Part shown: in pieces, positions 53,481 to 64,000 of the stretch | How the letters are laid out: each line of letters opens with the position of its first letter | Position numbering within the stretch: position 1 is the first letter of the stretch | NCBI GenBank assembly: GCA_947396885.1 | Contig: OX377204.1 | Coordinates: forward strand, 20,157,706-20,221,705 | Length of the DNA stretch: 64,000 nucleotides | Origin: Heligmosomoides polygyrus polygyrus | Taxonomy: Eukaryota; Nematoda; Chromadorea; Rhabditida; Heligmosomidae | Direction: 5' to 3' | Made by a program: the position numbers and the translations under genes | The notes under the pieces: model-generated | What the model saw: the letters and a program-made list of their open reading frames with translations, nothing else | Told to the model about the DNA's origin: nothing | Database searches by the model: none

Positions 53481-55340
53481 TTAAAAGAACTCAGCGCAAA
53501 CTACCATGACTCTTGGAGGACGCAGGAAGAGCTGAGACCAAAGTGGTTAGACGCTCGCAGCTAAGAATTCGTCGGCTCTGAGGCAGAGGAGAGTGAATAA
53601 AGCTGGCCTGTTTGGGAAAAATAATGCTCTCATACAACGACGTGATGGATTACACTCCTTTCTGGAAACGATAGGTGCACTGGATTGCCCTACCAATTAG
53701 TCCCCGCATGTGAAGATGAAGGCCGAATATCCACTAAAAGCGCCTCTGCGATATCATGCAGAACAAAAAAGTCTCGCGCGTCTTCAACTGAACTGGATAG
53801 CGTCTAGTTTTATGTACATATTTGTATGGGCGTAGTGGTTTGGAAGCCTTCTGCACTAGGTACCGATAGCTCCTGCACCATCTAAACATCCCAATATTCG
53901 TAAGCCCTTCTAGGTGCTCTAACTATCAAAAGGCCAACTCGATTTCGATACGTCAAAGATCTCGTTGTAAGTACGACGCGATAGTGGCTTAAAGATAGGT
54001 TTTTTTTAGATAATGAGGATTGGCATTGAATAATTCAGTGCATTTAACATGTGCAGAGCGCAAGACTGTCTTCGCCTAGTCCAAATGTCCTGAGAATTTC
54101 AAGAAGAAGGAGCATGGCGCGATCTTCAGAATATACCCGAAGGTCTTATTAGTTATCAATCACGTAAGGGCTAGAAATGAGTACACCCGAATCTGGAGTT
54201 TCGAGCTTCACCTTTCACTTTCGAGAATCAGAAACACCAGCTTAGGGCAGGTCGCCTAAAAATAGGGCCAGCATTGCAATGTATCTCGCTGACACTGGCT
54301 AACGAGCAATCTAGCTTGGAGCATTCCGCGTGAAATCAAAACAACCCCAACATTCATCCACATGTTTGGCTTCCTCATGAAAGCCCTGAGCCAGAAATGC
54401 GAGCCTAATTTTGTTTCTAGAGCAAGTAGAACTCACTGTGCTACTGCGGCAGGAGACGGGAAAGCACAGAGAAATCTTTGTACTGAGCTATTTTGGCACG
54501 CAGTGGTTACCAAACGAGAGCACTTCGGTTACCAGTTAACAGCTGGTGATGAAGGAGATGCACTTGAAGGCTTAGAAGACGGAGATTAAGGCAGAGGCGA
54601 ATAGAGAGCTACAGACCTAGACATATGTAGCCGCTTATTTATTCTATTCTAAACAGCCCAGCGTGTGGAATACCAATTTTGCGGAGTTTGGCAGCTAGAA
54701 GACGGGAAGCTGTTGTCAGCAGCTATCCGTTCTCTATGCAAATCTCTCGTCGGAGCTGCTCTTCGAACGCTGGCTGCCATGCCGGAAATTTGGCGCAGTC
54801 GAACGTTTCAGAAAAACAAAGGAAAATGCGGTCTCATAGCTCCACCGAAGCTTCAGCCCCACCTCACCAACCACTTCCTCATTCGGCGAGCTAATGAGCA
54901 TCTCGAGTCAAGCTGTGTTTGTCCTGCAATTATACTTCAACAAACTCGATCTGTGACCAGACCAACGGAACACCCTCCACTCTCATTCAGCCGGCAAACC
55001 AATTCGCATCAGTGCTGTTTACGCGGGGCCGATTTTAACTGAATTTCAAATCAATGCTGCAGGCTGAAGACGGGACCGCGGCCGTACATTAGGCCTGGGA
55101 CGAGCGGATAGGAATGGAAACATGTCTACTTCACCTAAATTGCCCAAACTCGGGCGGCAAATTGCGTTTCATATGGGAGAGAGGATTTAGATGCGCCGAG
55201 CCGACAACGAATTCCATGAGAGGATTGGCTCACACGCAAAGTAGGCCACGAGTTTCTCCTAGCACATTAGGGAGGGGCCGGATCCGTCCTAGTCGGAAGC
55301 AGTACTCCACTCTCTTTCTCAAATAAACGATCAAAATGAC
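53481..55340. other. Stretch without supported gene
   Basis: Two plus-strand frames (54362-54589 and 54665-55042) have ordinary composition and no recognised domain. CACAGAGAAATCTTTG near 54470 recurs in altered form near 60095, suggesting dispersed repeat DNA. Confidence 0.4.
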
Positions 55341-55344
55341 AACG

Positions 55345-55592
55345 GCATTAATCGTTCTCTTTGAGATGCGCCACGCATTCAACTACGGGATGTCAGTTTG
55401 AATGTTTGCTCTATTCGCAATTGCCAGCTGATGAACAAGTAAGTGCTCTATCCTTCCCGGAAGAGTTTGGTACCAATTCAACGATATGGAGGGAAGAAAA
55501 GTATGGATGGCCTAGGCAAAAAAATCCGAAACAAGAACCTGGAACCGGGTGCATGGTACACCGGCGCCTCCACCGACTGCGCTACCACGCTC
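55345..55592 (-). repeat. tRNA-derived SINE copy
   Basis: A perfect A box (TAGCGCAGTCGG on the minus strand, 55584-55573) is followed by CCCGGTTCCAGGTTCTTG, the body GAATTGGTACC and the 3' signature GAATGCGTGGCGCATC near 55365. Full length. Confidence 0.78.
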
Positions 55593-55689
55593 CAATAGAT
55601 CAGATACGCCTTCAGGAAGTCACGCAGAAGACTATGTCGCTCTTTACGTTAGTTCACATGTGAAATTGCATCTGATTTTGGATTGGGTA

Positions 55690-55835
55690 CATGTGGCGCA
55701 GAGGAGATTGGGCGTCAAAGCCTGGTCGACAACGGCCACTCCTGGTTCGAGTTCTACCCAGGCTAATCACGTTTTCTATGCCTCGGTGAATTGGCAACAG
55801 ACTTCTCTGGAAAGAATAAATCACTGACATATTCA
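55690..55835 (+). repeat. SINE variant with a strong tRNA-like head
   Basis: TGGCGCAGAGG at 55693 and GGTTCGAGTTC at 55743-55753 give A and B boxes at tRNA-like spacing. GGTGAATTGGCAACAGACTT follows, as in the SINE body. The 3' part is missing. It is not called a tRNA because no acceptor stem was found. Confidence 0.55.
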
Positions 55836-56024
55836 CTGACTAGCCGCACTAAGTCAGAGAAAATTGGATCTAAGACGCCTAAGACCAGAATTCGTGGAGA
55901 CTCTTTCACGTGCAGAGCCGGATCGGGTTATATCTCGCTCAAAAGTGACGAATCCTCCACTCCACAATTCTTCTCGATTTTTAAGCGCATTGTGGGAATG
56001 CGGTTGTTGTCTTTTTCATGACCC

Positions 56025-56135
56025 ATTTTACGATTTTACTACTTGGTGTTCTGGATTGGTGTGTTCACTTTGTTTTTGTTTCTCCCATGACTGCCTCATG
56101 CCGCGTATTGAATAAATAAATAAATAAATAAAAGT
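56025..56135 (+). repeat. Plus-strand LINE 3' end with (AATA)n tail
   Basis: A T-rich stretch and CATGACTGCCTCATGCCGCG are followed by five AATA repeats. The layout mirrors the 3' ends of the CR1-like copies. No coding part is recognised upstream. Confidence 0.4.
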
Positions 56136-56429
56136 CATGGTATCGGCCACATAGGCATTAAAACTCCACAACGATATTCTATACACTAGGATGCGTAAAA
56201 CTATTATAGAATCGAATTGTAATTGATTACCGCTACCTTTACTCTTCATCCAGAATGCTCATGATTAAGCGACTAACGAAGGTTTCAATTTTAAAGTCCT
56301 TCTACATGGGGCGGGAGAGCACTAGCGCTTGATTACACGGTGATTGTTCATCGTTAGCTTGGTGAATAGTAGATTAGATCCTAGAGCCAAACCCTGTTTG
56401 GAGTGTATCACAAATTCTACGGGATGTCC

Positions 56430-56650
56430 TGGAAGCAATGTTGATGCGTATTTGACCTATACCATAACCTGCGGCGGCCAACCGATAGACCAGTCAGTGC
56501 TTGCCATTCCCAGATAAGCCTGATAGTAATCCACCGAGCCTGGAGGAATGGAAGGCTTGCTCGGTCTAGGCAGAACTCGAACTGAAACCTGCAGTTGCAC
56601 TCGCCATTCGGTCCTTCCTCCGAATATGCTACCATCCATCGAGTGTATAG
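56430..56650 (-). repeat. tRNA-derived SINE copy
   Basis: On the minus strand the head near 56625-56560 includes a CAGTTTCGAGTTCTGCC-like B box, then CCTAGACCGAGCAAGCCTTC, and the 3' part matches family sequence near GTCAAATACGC. The A box is eroded. Confidence 0.55.
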
Positions 56651-57079
56651 TACTGGTGTAATCAAAGCGACCTCCACTGCATCGAGAAAATTTCCCTAGC
56701 GGGCAAAGTGCGCATTTACAGATGTAAACCCGAATTAGAAAAATCACTGCTTTTTCTTTTCTTTCTTATTTAAGTAAAATGCCAGGACAGGAATTTAGAA
56801 TGATCGGTCTTGAAGCATAATTGAAGAATCGTTCGCCATGAGCGAGAGCATGTAGCACCAGAATCCAGTCTATCGAATTCAAAATCTTCATCAGTCACGA
56901 GGTTATTTCGGATGATTCGACAGGATTCACATTGGCGATGAGTGGTGTCACATCAAGATTTCCTTCGCCGAACGCTAAATGTGCAAGCTGGGGATCTGCC
57001 TAATGGTAAGTCCAACACTTTGCTCGGGTCTTCATTGCCTTCTTTCTGATATACATATTCCCCAATTTCTGGAAAAATG

Positions 57080-57835
57080 AACACTTTTATGGGTGATCTT
57101 CCAAATCAAAACGATCTTCTTACAAATTGAATTACAGGCTGAGCGAGATAGTTTGAATAATTTTTGATTATAGAAAATTTTGTGGAACTTAGAAATTTTT
57201 TAGCGCAGCTGCCCAAATAAAAACAATAATTTTATAAAACTTCAAAATTATGAGAAAGAATGACAAATTAAATTTGTTTCAAAGCGCAACAAGGACGCAA
57301 CCAATTTTTGCATTAAAAGGCGAGATCGCGCCATGCACTCGAAAACCTCGTCTTGGTTCCTATTTGATTGTGCAATTGTTGCTTACATGAAGCGTTAAAT
57401 GGTGTACATGTGTATTCTTTACGGTTGTTTTTGTTGAATCGTTTACAGGTGTAAAACTCTGTGAAACAGAAATTTTGCTGTCAATCGAACAAAAATCACG
57501 ACGTCTTGGACGAAATCATGGTGCAATCTCTTCTTTTGGCACTAAAAATGGCCGCGTTCCTGCCCTTTAAAAAAGGCTTTAGACTATCACTATCATTTTT
57601 CCTAAAAATGAGAATTTTATAAAATTTTAAATAACGTGTTGCCTTACTGGGAAGATGGTTCAAAGCTTTAAAGAAAGCCCTGCTTAATTTTCTTTGAATA
57701 AAAAATTATTCTAAAGAAATTTTTGGAGAGTCTCCAGTTTAATGAAGAAGCCGCATTTTGATTTGAAAAGCGTTCAATTTTCAAAAGCGTTGGCCTCGTG
57801 TAGAAGAGTGTCCAATTTGACGTGAAAATGACATA
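57080..57835. mobile_element. MITE copy (CCATTTTCACG family)
   Basis: The right end GTCCAATTTGACGTGAAAATG matches the copy at 14774-15709. The interior GCGCCATGCACTCG (57337) and GACGTCTTGGACGAAATCAT recur elsewhere. The left end is degenerate. Confidence 0.55.
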
Positions 57836-58780
57836 TTACTGACGACGTACAGCGAGCATCCCAAGGATCTCAATTTAAAGATCCATTTATTTAAACCAAA
57901 ACTCTTTCTGAAAACGATCGCTTTTCCTCATCCATACCTTCATCACGATCCCCGTCTATCTTTATCATTCAAATTTTATTTGTTCTTCTAATCAAGAGCT
58001 TCAGCACATTAAAAGACCCTGCCGCGACCCCTCGACGTTCAGAACTCCCAGACCTTGAATGGAAAATTCACCGAACAACGATCGCGCCAACGAAATCGAA
58101 CTCGATAGGCCGTCAGTTAAACGCTGCCCTCTATTCACACCAATGAAAAAGCAAAGATCCACAAGGGTGTGGTGGTGACGGGTGGAGGAACTAGGTGGTA
58201 GCTAAGGTCACACCTTACCGCTAAGCTTCCATATGTCTCCTCGGAAAAGGAATATAGGCCACATTCTTGGACCGAAAAAATTGATGCCCGCTATAATTGG
58301 ATTCTGAAATCGCTGACCGACATTCAACCGTTCGGCGGTATGCCTTGTTCTCCTACATGCGTGACACAACGGCCATTTTCCATCTTCGCAAAATTGGCGA
58401 TATTATCTATAAGAATAAATCATAGGCGTCCACGAAAAACAGCTGCAACCTCGTTTGATGTGTCACGAGACCTAGAAACCTAGTATTTTTCAAATGAAAG
58501 GTTATAGAAACATTATTTCAAAACTTTGGAAGACAACTCGATTAAGGAACAACTAAATATGGAGGGCACGAAACTCAGAACAACATTTGAGTTCCACATT
58601 TCATATTCAAAAAGAGTAATAGTTAAAAACCTATTTCAAATGTAGGAAAGGCAACGATTTTTGCATTGGTAAAAGAAAAGCTTACTTGAGACTTCAATAT
58701 GATGACGCACATGTCTATTTTTTGAAATTATTTCTTTCTGGCGACGTTCAGGGCTGCTTGCAAGGCGCAATCGTATTTCA
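57836..58780. other. Stretch without supported gene
   Basis: No convincing ORF, RNA gene or repeat signature is seen here. Confidence 0.4.
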
Positions 58781-59085
58781 CTCAAAAATTGCACGTTTTT
58801 CCGCACCTGGAAATAAACTTTAATTTACTAACTCACCTAAATGGAAAAATGAGAACTTTATACAATTTCTTGCATTCAGTTTATTGGGAGAGTCGATTTT
58901 TTTTAATCGAAGAAGGTCGTACTTCTCGTAAGCTCTTAGAACAAAAGTTCATTTCGACCTCCTTAGAGTAAGTCTGGTTTAAATCGAAAGAAGACACTAA
59001 ATACCTTTTTAGGAAGACCTTCAATTTGGCTACACAGATGTCCAGCTCGCTCTGAAAATTGTCCAATTTGATTTCGAAAGTATCG
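58781..59085. repeat. Diverged MITE fragment
   Basis: CTCTGAAAATTGTCCAATTTG and GATTTCGAAAGTATCG near 59050-59085 resemble the family right end. The rest is weakly similar. Confidence 0.3.
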
Positions 59086-59569
59086 AACTTTACCTGGGAA
59101 TTGTGAAGAAAACTAACTTTGAAAGGTGATTTATCAATCCTATATACAGCATGTCGAGCACGACTTATTGATCTTCTTTAAACTTGCTCAGTTTAACTTG
59201 AGAAAATTCATTTCATTATTAGGAGCCTTTAGTTTGAATCGGAATTGAGTTACAATCATGTCCTTAACTTCTCTAAATCCAATTGACTTCAACTTTTGAA
59301 GAAACTGGAAAAAGTACGTCGGTCGAGGTTTGCTAGAGGGGTTGTTTCAAGAGATTTGATAACCCTCTAACTTCGGACCAGACAGCTGCACCCCCTTCCC
59401 AGTTGCTTACAGAACAGCTGGCAGAAGCGAATCGTATCACAGGCGGGTGACTATTGCTGTTCAACATGTGCCCTTCAGTCTCACTTTCTACTATAGTTTG
59501 CACTGGATACTATTAGGTGCGGCTAACAGGTGAATGTGTAAAGAAACACTGATCATTTTTGGGATGTCG

Positions 59570-59790
59570 AGAAGGGTATTTGATGCATATTTGGCCTATG
59601 CATCACTTGCAATGGCCAGCCAATGAACAAAACAGCGTTTTATCGTTCCCAAATAGGTGAGATACCAATTCACCGACCCCGCAGGGATGGAAGGCTTGGT
59701 AGACCTGGGGCGGAAACTCCGAACCAGGAACTTGGCATCGGGTGTACGCGACAGTCGGCACCTCGTCCGACTGAGCTACACGCGTCGCCA
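59570..59790 (-). repeat. tRNA-derived SINE copy
   Basis: A box TAGCTCAGTCGG (minus, 59778-59767), GGTTCGGAGTTTCCGCC B box, CAAGCCTTCCATCCCTGCGG and GGTGAATTGGTATCTCACC body. The 3' end reaches the GGCCAAATATGCATC segment. Confidence 0.75.
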
Positions 59791-60230
59791 AAATGCATCA
59801 CTTCCAAAAATTCAAAAGAAATTCTTGAAAACATTAAAACGTTCTTGCTGATTTCAATAATTTTTCAGGGGCAGTCCTAATCAGGAGGATGAGGCCTGCA
59901 ACATTATTGAAGACAAAAGGTAAATGTGATAAACTCACTGAGAAAAATTCCGTTAAAAATTTCGTTGACTTTCCAAAAATTTACGTGAAGTCATTAAGCC
60001 ATATTTTAACGAAAATGCCGTTATCTCGTTAAATTCGTTAAATCGTTAACCGTTCAATGTGCACCCCTGTCCGGCACGAGACAGAAATGCATAGAGAAGT
60101 CTTTGGTGTAGGTATAGGTCTACGTCTTCTTTAGTTCAAATGCCTTAACAAGCCTGAAAGCGAGATGCATGGCGCAGCCGTGGGAAGCCCCCACACAGCA
60201 TGGAATAGATCGCTGTTATGTTCGAGGTAG

Positions 60231-60420
60231 GGGCGCGTAGTAGCGCAGTCGGAAGAGGCACTCGCTGTCGCTCGCACCCAATTCCATGTTCCTGGTTCTG
60301 GTTCCCAGCCTTGTAATTCCTGCGTGGTCGAGGAGTTGGCACCAGATTTGTATAGGCAGAATAAAATTCCAACCACTTCATCCTCTGGCCACTACAATTG
60401 TGTTTGAATGACCTATCCTA
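60231..60420 (+). repeat. tRNA-derived SINE copy
   Basis: A perfect A box TAGCGCAGTCGG lies at 60241-60252. GGTTCTGGTTCCCAGCC serves as B box, and the body has GAGTTGGCACCAGATTTGTA and AGAATAAA. The 3' end is truncated near a CTACAATTGTGTTTGAATG variant. Confidence 0.72.
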
Positions 60421-60537
60421 ATAGATTTTCGAACGATATTCATTCGAATTTGAATGTTCGAATTCGAATATTCAAAAAATGCGTTTTTCGGTTGCGTTCG
60501 AATTCGTATGTTCAAAAAATAGCGTTTTTTAATCCAG

Positions 60538-60705
60538 GTGATGGACAAGTCAGCGCTTTATCGTTCCCAGACAGGTGGGGTACTGGGGTTCACCGACCCC
60601 GCAGAGATGGAAGTCTTGGTAGACCTGGGGCGAGAAATCCGAACCAGCAATCTGGTATCGGGTGCACGCGACAGTCGGCACCTCCTCCGACTACGCTCCG
60701 CACGT
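60538..60705 (-). repeat. tRNA-derived SINE copy, 3'-truncated
   Basis: On the minus strand AGCGTAGTCGGAGGAGGTGC (60697 down), GGTTCGGATTTCTCGCCCC, CAAGACTTCCATCTCTGCGG and GGTGAACCCCAGTACCCC. It is very close in sequence to the copy at 59570-59790. Confidence 0.72.
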
Positions 60706-60954
60706 CCAGGAGGGATTTTAAGAAGCAGTTAATAGCGTGTGAGCAGACAGAAGCAGTGCACTGTCTCGACAACAAATTCTGTGAGCAGTCTCCATGCCCG
60801 ACATCTCAAACATGAGCATATCTTTCGAACGTGTTTACTTCTTCTCCGCTACGACCATTTGGTACAATGAAGTTGCGTCTATTTCCACCTCATGTTCCAA
60901 AATAGTCGGCGCCCTTGAAGACATCAAACAAGGCAATTTTTGAAAGCATTTGCT

Positions 60955-61050
60955 GTCGAGTGCGCAGTCGGAGTAGGCGACGGCTGTTGCGTACACCCTA
61001 TTCCAAGCTCCTGAATCGAATTTCCTGCTCACACAAGTCGCAGCTCCTCT
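60955..61050 (+). repeat. SINE 5' part
   Basis: GAGTGCGCAGTCGGAGTAGG gives the A box and GAATCGAATTTCCTGC the B box. The family body is lost after about 61050. Confidence 0.6.
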
Positions 61051-61369
61051 GGAATGTACACGGCCAGCAGTTCGAGCGGGCGCCCTTTCCGGCTTCTCGA
61101 TTCCACTTCCTCCCTGAACTGGAAAACTGGAGTCGCTTGAGGATCGGATGACGTTCGACCTTGTTATCTTGGTTTTGACTTTAATATGGCTCAAGTCTTA
61201 GAGAAGTTGGCTGCAGATCTACAACACCAATCTTAGTATGGTTTTTATACACATATTATTGTTTATTATTTATGCATTATTTATATTGTTTTGGTTTTGA
61301 GCAATCATTTAGTGCATTATTATTGTTATTTACTGCGTATGTTTTATATTGTTTTATTTTAAAGTAATC

Positions 61370-61862
61370 ATTTAGTGCATTAAAGGCGAGACCGCGCCGT
61401 GCACTCGAAAAGTTTGTTGCAATTTTTATGCCATTGATATTATGAATGCTGCTTACATGAAGCAGGGTATGTGTGGTTCTTTACAGTTATTTCCGCTGTG
61501 AAAGTCTATGCAAACAGAAATTTTGCAACAAAACTAATAAAAATCGCTTCCTTATAGACGAGAGCATGGCGCCATTTTTTGGCGCTAAAAAATAGCAGTT
61601 TTGCAGTTCTTTAAAACAAGCTTTAAACCATTACTTTTCCTAAAAAAGTAAAGATATCATAGAATTTTAAACGATGTGTTCAGTTATTGGGTAGATTAAT
61701 TAAAAATTCAAAGAAATTGACAGTAAAGTTGTACTTGAACAAAAATATTCTAGTCTTTTTGGATCGTCTCTAGTTAAAAGGCTCGTTTTCATTTGGAGGA
61801 TGTTCAGTTTGAAAAGCGTTAGGCCTGTTTAGAAGAGTGTCCAATGTGGCGCGAAAACGGTA
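61370..61862. repeat. MITE copy (CCATTTTCACG family), right part
   Basis: The interior GCGCCGTGCACTCG (about 61395) and right end GTCCAATGTGGCGCGAAAACGG match the family. The left terminus was not found. Confidence 0.5.
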
Positions 61863-61954
61863 TAGAACTCTAAATCGTCCATCTATATCGTGGTCAACTA
61901 CTCCTAATCTGTGAAGATTTATTGGTTTAATTCTCCATGTTTGAAGTTGTCTTA

Positions 61955-62569
61955 CCAGGAGACTATCTCAACGGTAGGTCGGAACGGCCCAAGTGTTGTA
62001 TATGAGCAGAATCGCCTCTCTCTGGGAAACAACGAAATGCAAATATCTCGACCCCAATACAACTCTGCGCAGAGTTAGACCTATGTTATACTTCGGCGAC
62101 GCTGTTGTTGGCGATGTCGGTGACTGTGTTTGATCGGACCTGTCCCCCCGCTCAACACCGTCACCGACCTTAACAACAGGCCTAACAGGCCGATCTTAAT
62201 ATAGACCTAACAGACATAACATAGGCCTTAGGGACGACGGAAGCTGCACCGTTGGCAGCGTTAACCTTCTGCCTCCGCGAGAAGGGGCGGCTCAAGTTGG
62301 CCGGAATGAGCGATGACGAACGAGCGGTGGTGGCGCAGTGGGTAGAGGGGCGGCGTAATCCGCATGATCGCTGTTTCCAGCCAACTTGAGCTCGTCCTCC
62401 GCGTGCAGGCAGAGTGCTAACGCCGCCAACGACCCAACTTCCGTCGTCCCTAACTCTGCGCAGTGTTGAATTGGGTCAAGATATTTGCATTTCGTTTCCT
62501 AGAGAGAGAGGCGATTCTGCCCATATACATCACTTGGGCCGTTCTGACCTACCGTTGTGATAGCTTCCT
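61955..62569. mobile_element. Nested hairpin element with a tRNA-like A box in the loop
   Basis: Outer arms: 61955-62077 (CAACGGTAGGTCGGAACGGC ... CTCTGCGCAGAGTTAG) pairs with 62452-62569. Inner arms: 62228-62305 (TTAGGGACGACGGAAGC ... CTCAAGTTGGCCGG) pairs with 62377-62453. The top of the fold carries TGGCGCAGTGGGTAGAGGGG at 62331-62350, a good A-box or D-arm sequence, but no matching B box. No ORF. The family is not recognised. Confidence 0.7.
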
Positions 62570-62695
62570 GCTTAGAATAAAGTGTAAGTGTGTGACAACA
62601 GGTACCCCAATCAGCCAAAGTCGAGGCACCTACTCCCTGGATGAAGCTTCGTGGTCGTTTGTGTGGATGGGTATGGTAGGTTCGAGATCGGAGTC

Positions 62696-62968
62696 CTAAC
62701 GAAGTGAAAGCAGTAGCGACGACGCGAGCGAGAACAACAGGCGGGCGAGTCGCGCGACTCGATTAAGGCGATACTGGTTCGCGATGTCCTCCAGGTCCGA
62801 TCGGCCAAGCTCGGCTACCGGCTCTACACGGCCTATCATCATCAGCAGCCGCGTATCAGCGATCGCGTCGATCATCGTCGCCTGGAATGGGGTCCAGCTG
62901 TTCCAAACCGCTCCCTCCTTATCATCGGCGGCCGGCCGGCGGCGGGGTCTCCGAAAACAAGTAGACAA
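62696..62968 (-). CDS. GC-rich hypothetical ORF, 90 codons
   Basis: The frame includes WNSWTPFQATMIDAIADTRL, LMMIGRVEPVAELGRSDLED and IANQYRLNRVARLARLLFSL, with a leucine-rich hydrophobic end (LARLLFSLASSLLLSLR) and a basic N-terminus (RRPRRRPAAD). I recognise no family. It stands out because 62.7-63.1 kb is far richer in G+C than the rest of the window, apart from the solo LTR, and because the middle looks protein-like. Competing frames exist on both strands here, as expected in GC-rich DNA. It could be a host exon, part of an unrecognised LTR, or chance. No promoter or splice context settles it. Confidence 0.25.
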   Translation of the reverse strand: MSTCFRRPRRRPAADDKEGAVWNSWTPFQATMIDAIADTRLLMMIGRVEPVAELGRSDLEDIANQYRLNRVARLARLLFSLASSLLLSLR

Positions 62969-63639
62969 GTGATCTCGCCTGGCCGTGATTTAGACACGGG
63001 CTGCTTTCCGTGACGACGACGCAAGCGGCGAGCGAGCGCATAGTTTTCGCTTTTGTTCTCTGCAAACGTACACGGTTGGCGCAGGCCGATCCGATCCACG
63101 GTTGATGATCTGTGCGCTGGAAAAAACAACAAGGAACCCCGCCGAAAAGGACAGAACGACTCGATTCAGAAGACAGATTCAGCCACTGATTCCTTCTGAC
63201 ACAGGAGTGCTGGAGTTGTTGCATTGTGTTTCTAGACCTATAATAGCAAGGGATCTCGGACGTCTCCTGGACTTGTTCGACATTGCCTAGCCAAAAGATG
63301 TGTCGCCTATCTTAATTGAGTACAGATAAATAGGACAAAAATGTGTTCGACACGGCGGTGTATGCTAGCCGGCTGTTTCTTTGAACTCAGATAGGCTTGG
63401 CTCATTACCTCCCATCAGGGCAACCTGTTGGGGTGCGTACCGTCTTCCATATGCCAACACTATTAAGGTCCACTACACAGTTGCAGCTAGTTTGGCCCCT
63501 ATGGTAGTAGCATCGTAAGCCCTGTGCCCTGTATCGTGTTCTTTTTTGACACCTGCGTCTTAAATATTTCTGATATTCAGATCGAAAAACCTTCATATTT
63601 ACTTAAGCGGTTGGTACTGTAATAAAACACTCATTTTTC

Positions 63640-63840
63640 TCGGTTCATTTCGTGAATGCGGGCAGCATTGGAAGGTAGGAGTGCGCCGGCCAATCAGGTC
63701 GTGTCAGAATAGTGCTTCATCTAGAGAGGTGTGTACAGTCAGTGTACTGATTGGATGACACGTGTCCGGTCTGTGCTTTGGTTGGTTATGATTAGCTGGA
63801 TCGCTACGACCTCCCAGTGCTGTACACGTTTGCGACATGT
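63640..63840. repeat. Dispersed repeat with internal inverted symmetry
   Basis: AATGCGGGCAGCATTGGAAG near 63656 resembles 41300-41340, and an inverted, weaker match lies at about 63775-63835. CCAATCAG-type segments recur. Likely a small MITE. Confidence 0.4.
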
Positions 63841-63899
63841 TCCTTTTTCTCTGCACCTTCCTATTTTTTTCACAAATCGCGACCCATTTCAATTTATTT

Positions 63900-64000
63900 T
63901 TCATAATTTTTCTTGTTTTTAACAGCCGATTTATCTTGGTTTTCCTACGATCCCCTTCCTTCTCGCAGCATGTGTTTTGAATTGGCATAAATAAATAAAC
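63900..64000 (+). repeat. Possible LINE 3' end at the window edge
   Basis: Pyrimidine-rich sequence is followed by GGCATAAATAAATAAAC at the very end, similar to the tailed 3' ends seen elsewhere. It is cut by the window boundary. Confidence 0.3.

Noticed and set aside
1..64000. Search for CRISPR arrays, bacterial operons, phage genes or toxin systems.
   Set aside because: None seen. Composition and element types are those of an animal, most likely nematode, genome.

Overview
This window looks like an intergenic stretch of a nematode genome, most likely a strongylid such as a hookworm. That is inferred from AT-rich DNA, RTE-type and CR1-type non-LTR retrotransposons, mariner elements, and a tRNA-derived SINE family that ends in a motif close to GTGGCGCATCCC. 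I could not support a single intact host gene, rRNA, functional tRNA, CRISPR array or bacterial operon. Nearly everything recognisable is mobile DNA in various states of decay, and several copies sit inside each other, so their order of arrival can be read.

Layout. 0-6 kb: a degenerate mariner, a SINE and short palindromes. 6.5-12 kb: a large inverted-repeat element with arms of about 1.07 kb, and a 5'-truncated RTE retrotransposon inserted in its loop with a 13-bp target-site duplication (TSD). 13-20 kb: SINEs, MITE-like elements and a 1.3-kb mariner on the minus strand. 21-22.3 kb: a solo LTR (TGTCGT...ACGACA, 5-bp TSD) inside a SINE. 22.5-23.4 kb: a third mariner. 23.8-27.3 kb: a decayed plus-strand CR1-like element split by a minus-strand CR1-like insertion. 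27.7-28.0 kb: a 42-bp tandem repeat. 28.2-29.3 kb: a very old RTE remnant. 31.9-35.0 kb: a full-length but frameshifted RTE copy (plus strand). 37.6-39.1 kb: a possible Penelope-like fragment between direct repeats. 42.2-47.3 kb: a 1.05-kb near-palindrome with mariner-type ends, next to more copies of the same modules, which are interrupted by a young full-length RTE copy (minus strand) with a 16-bp perfect TSD. 48.3-52.0 kb: a second plus-strand CR1-like element split by a minus-strand CR1-like copy with a 9-bp TSD. 53-61 kb: a dense cluster of SINEs on both strands plus MITE copies. 62-63.3 kb: a nested hairpin element with a tRNA-like A box in its loop, beside a GC-rich ORF of unknown origin.

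How the parts relate. The two full-length RTE copies share the same first bases and a single-ORF design (apurinic endonuclease, then reverse transcriptase). A third RTE belongs to a different family. These LINEs could supply the machinery that mobilises the tRNA-derived SINEs. The three mariners, and the palindrome with mariner-type ends, imply a mariner transposase supplied from elsewhere, since every transposase frame here is broken. The most informative observations are the exact nested insertions, the module-built palindromes, the solo LTR, and premature stops that fall repeatedly at tryptophan codons.
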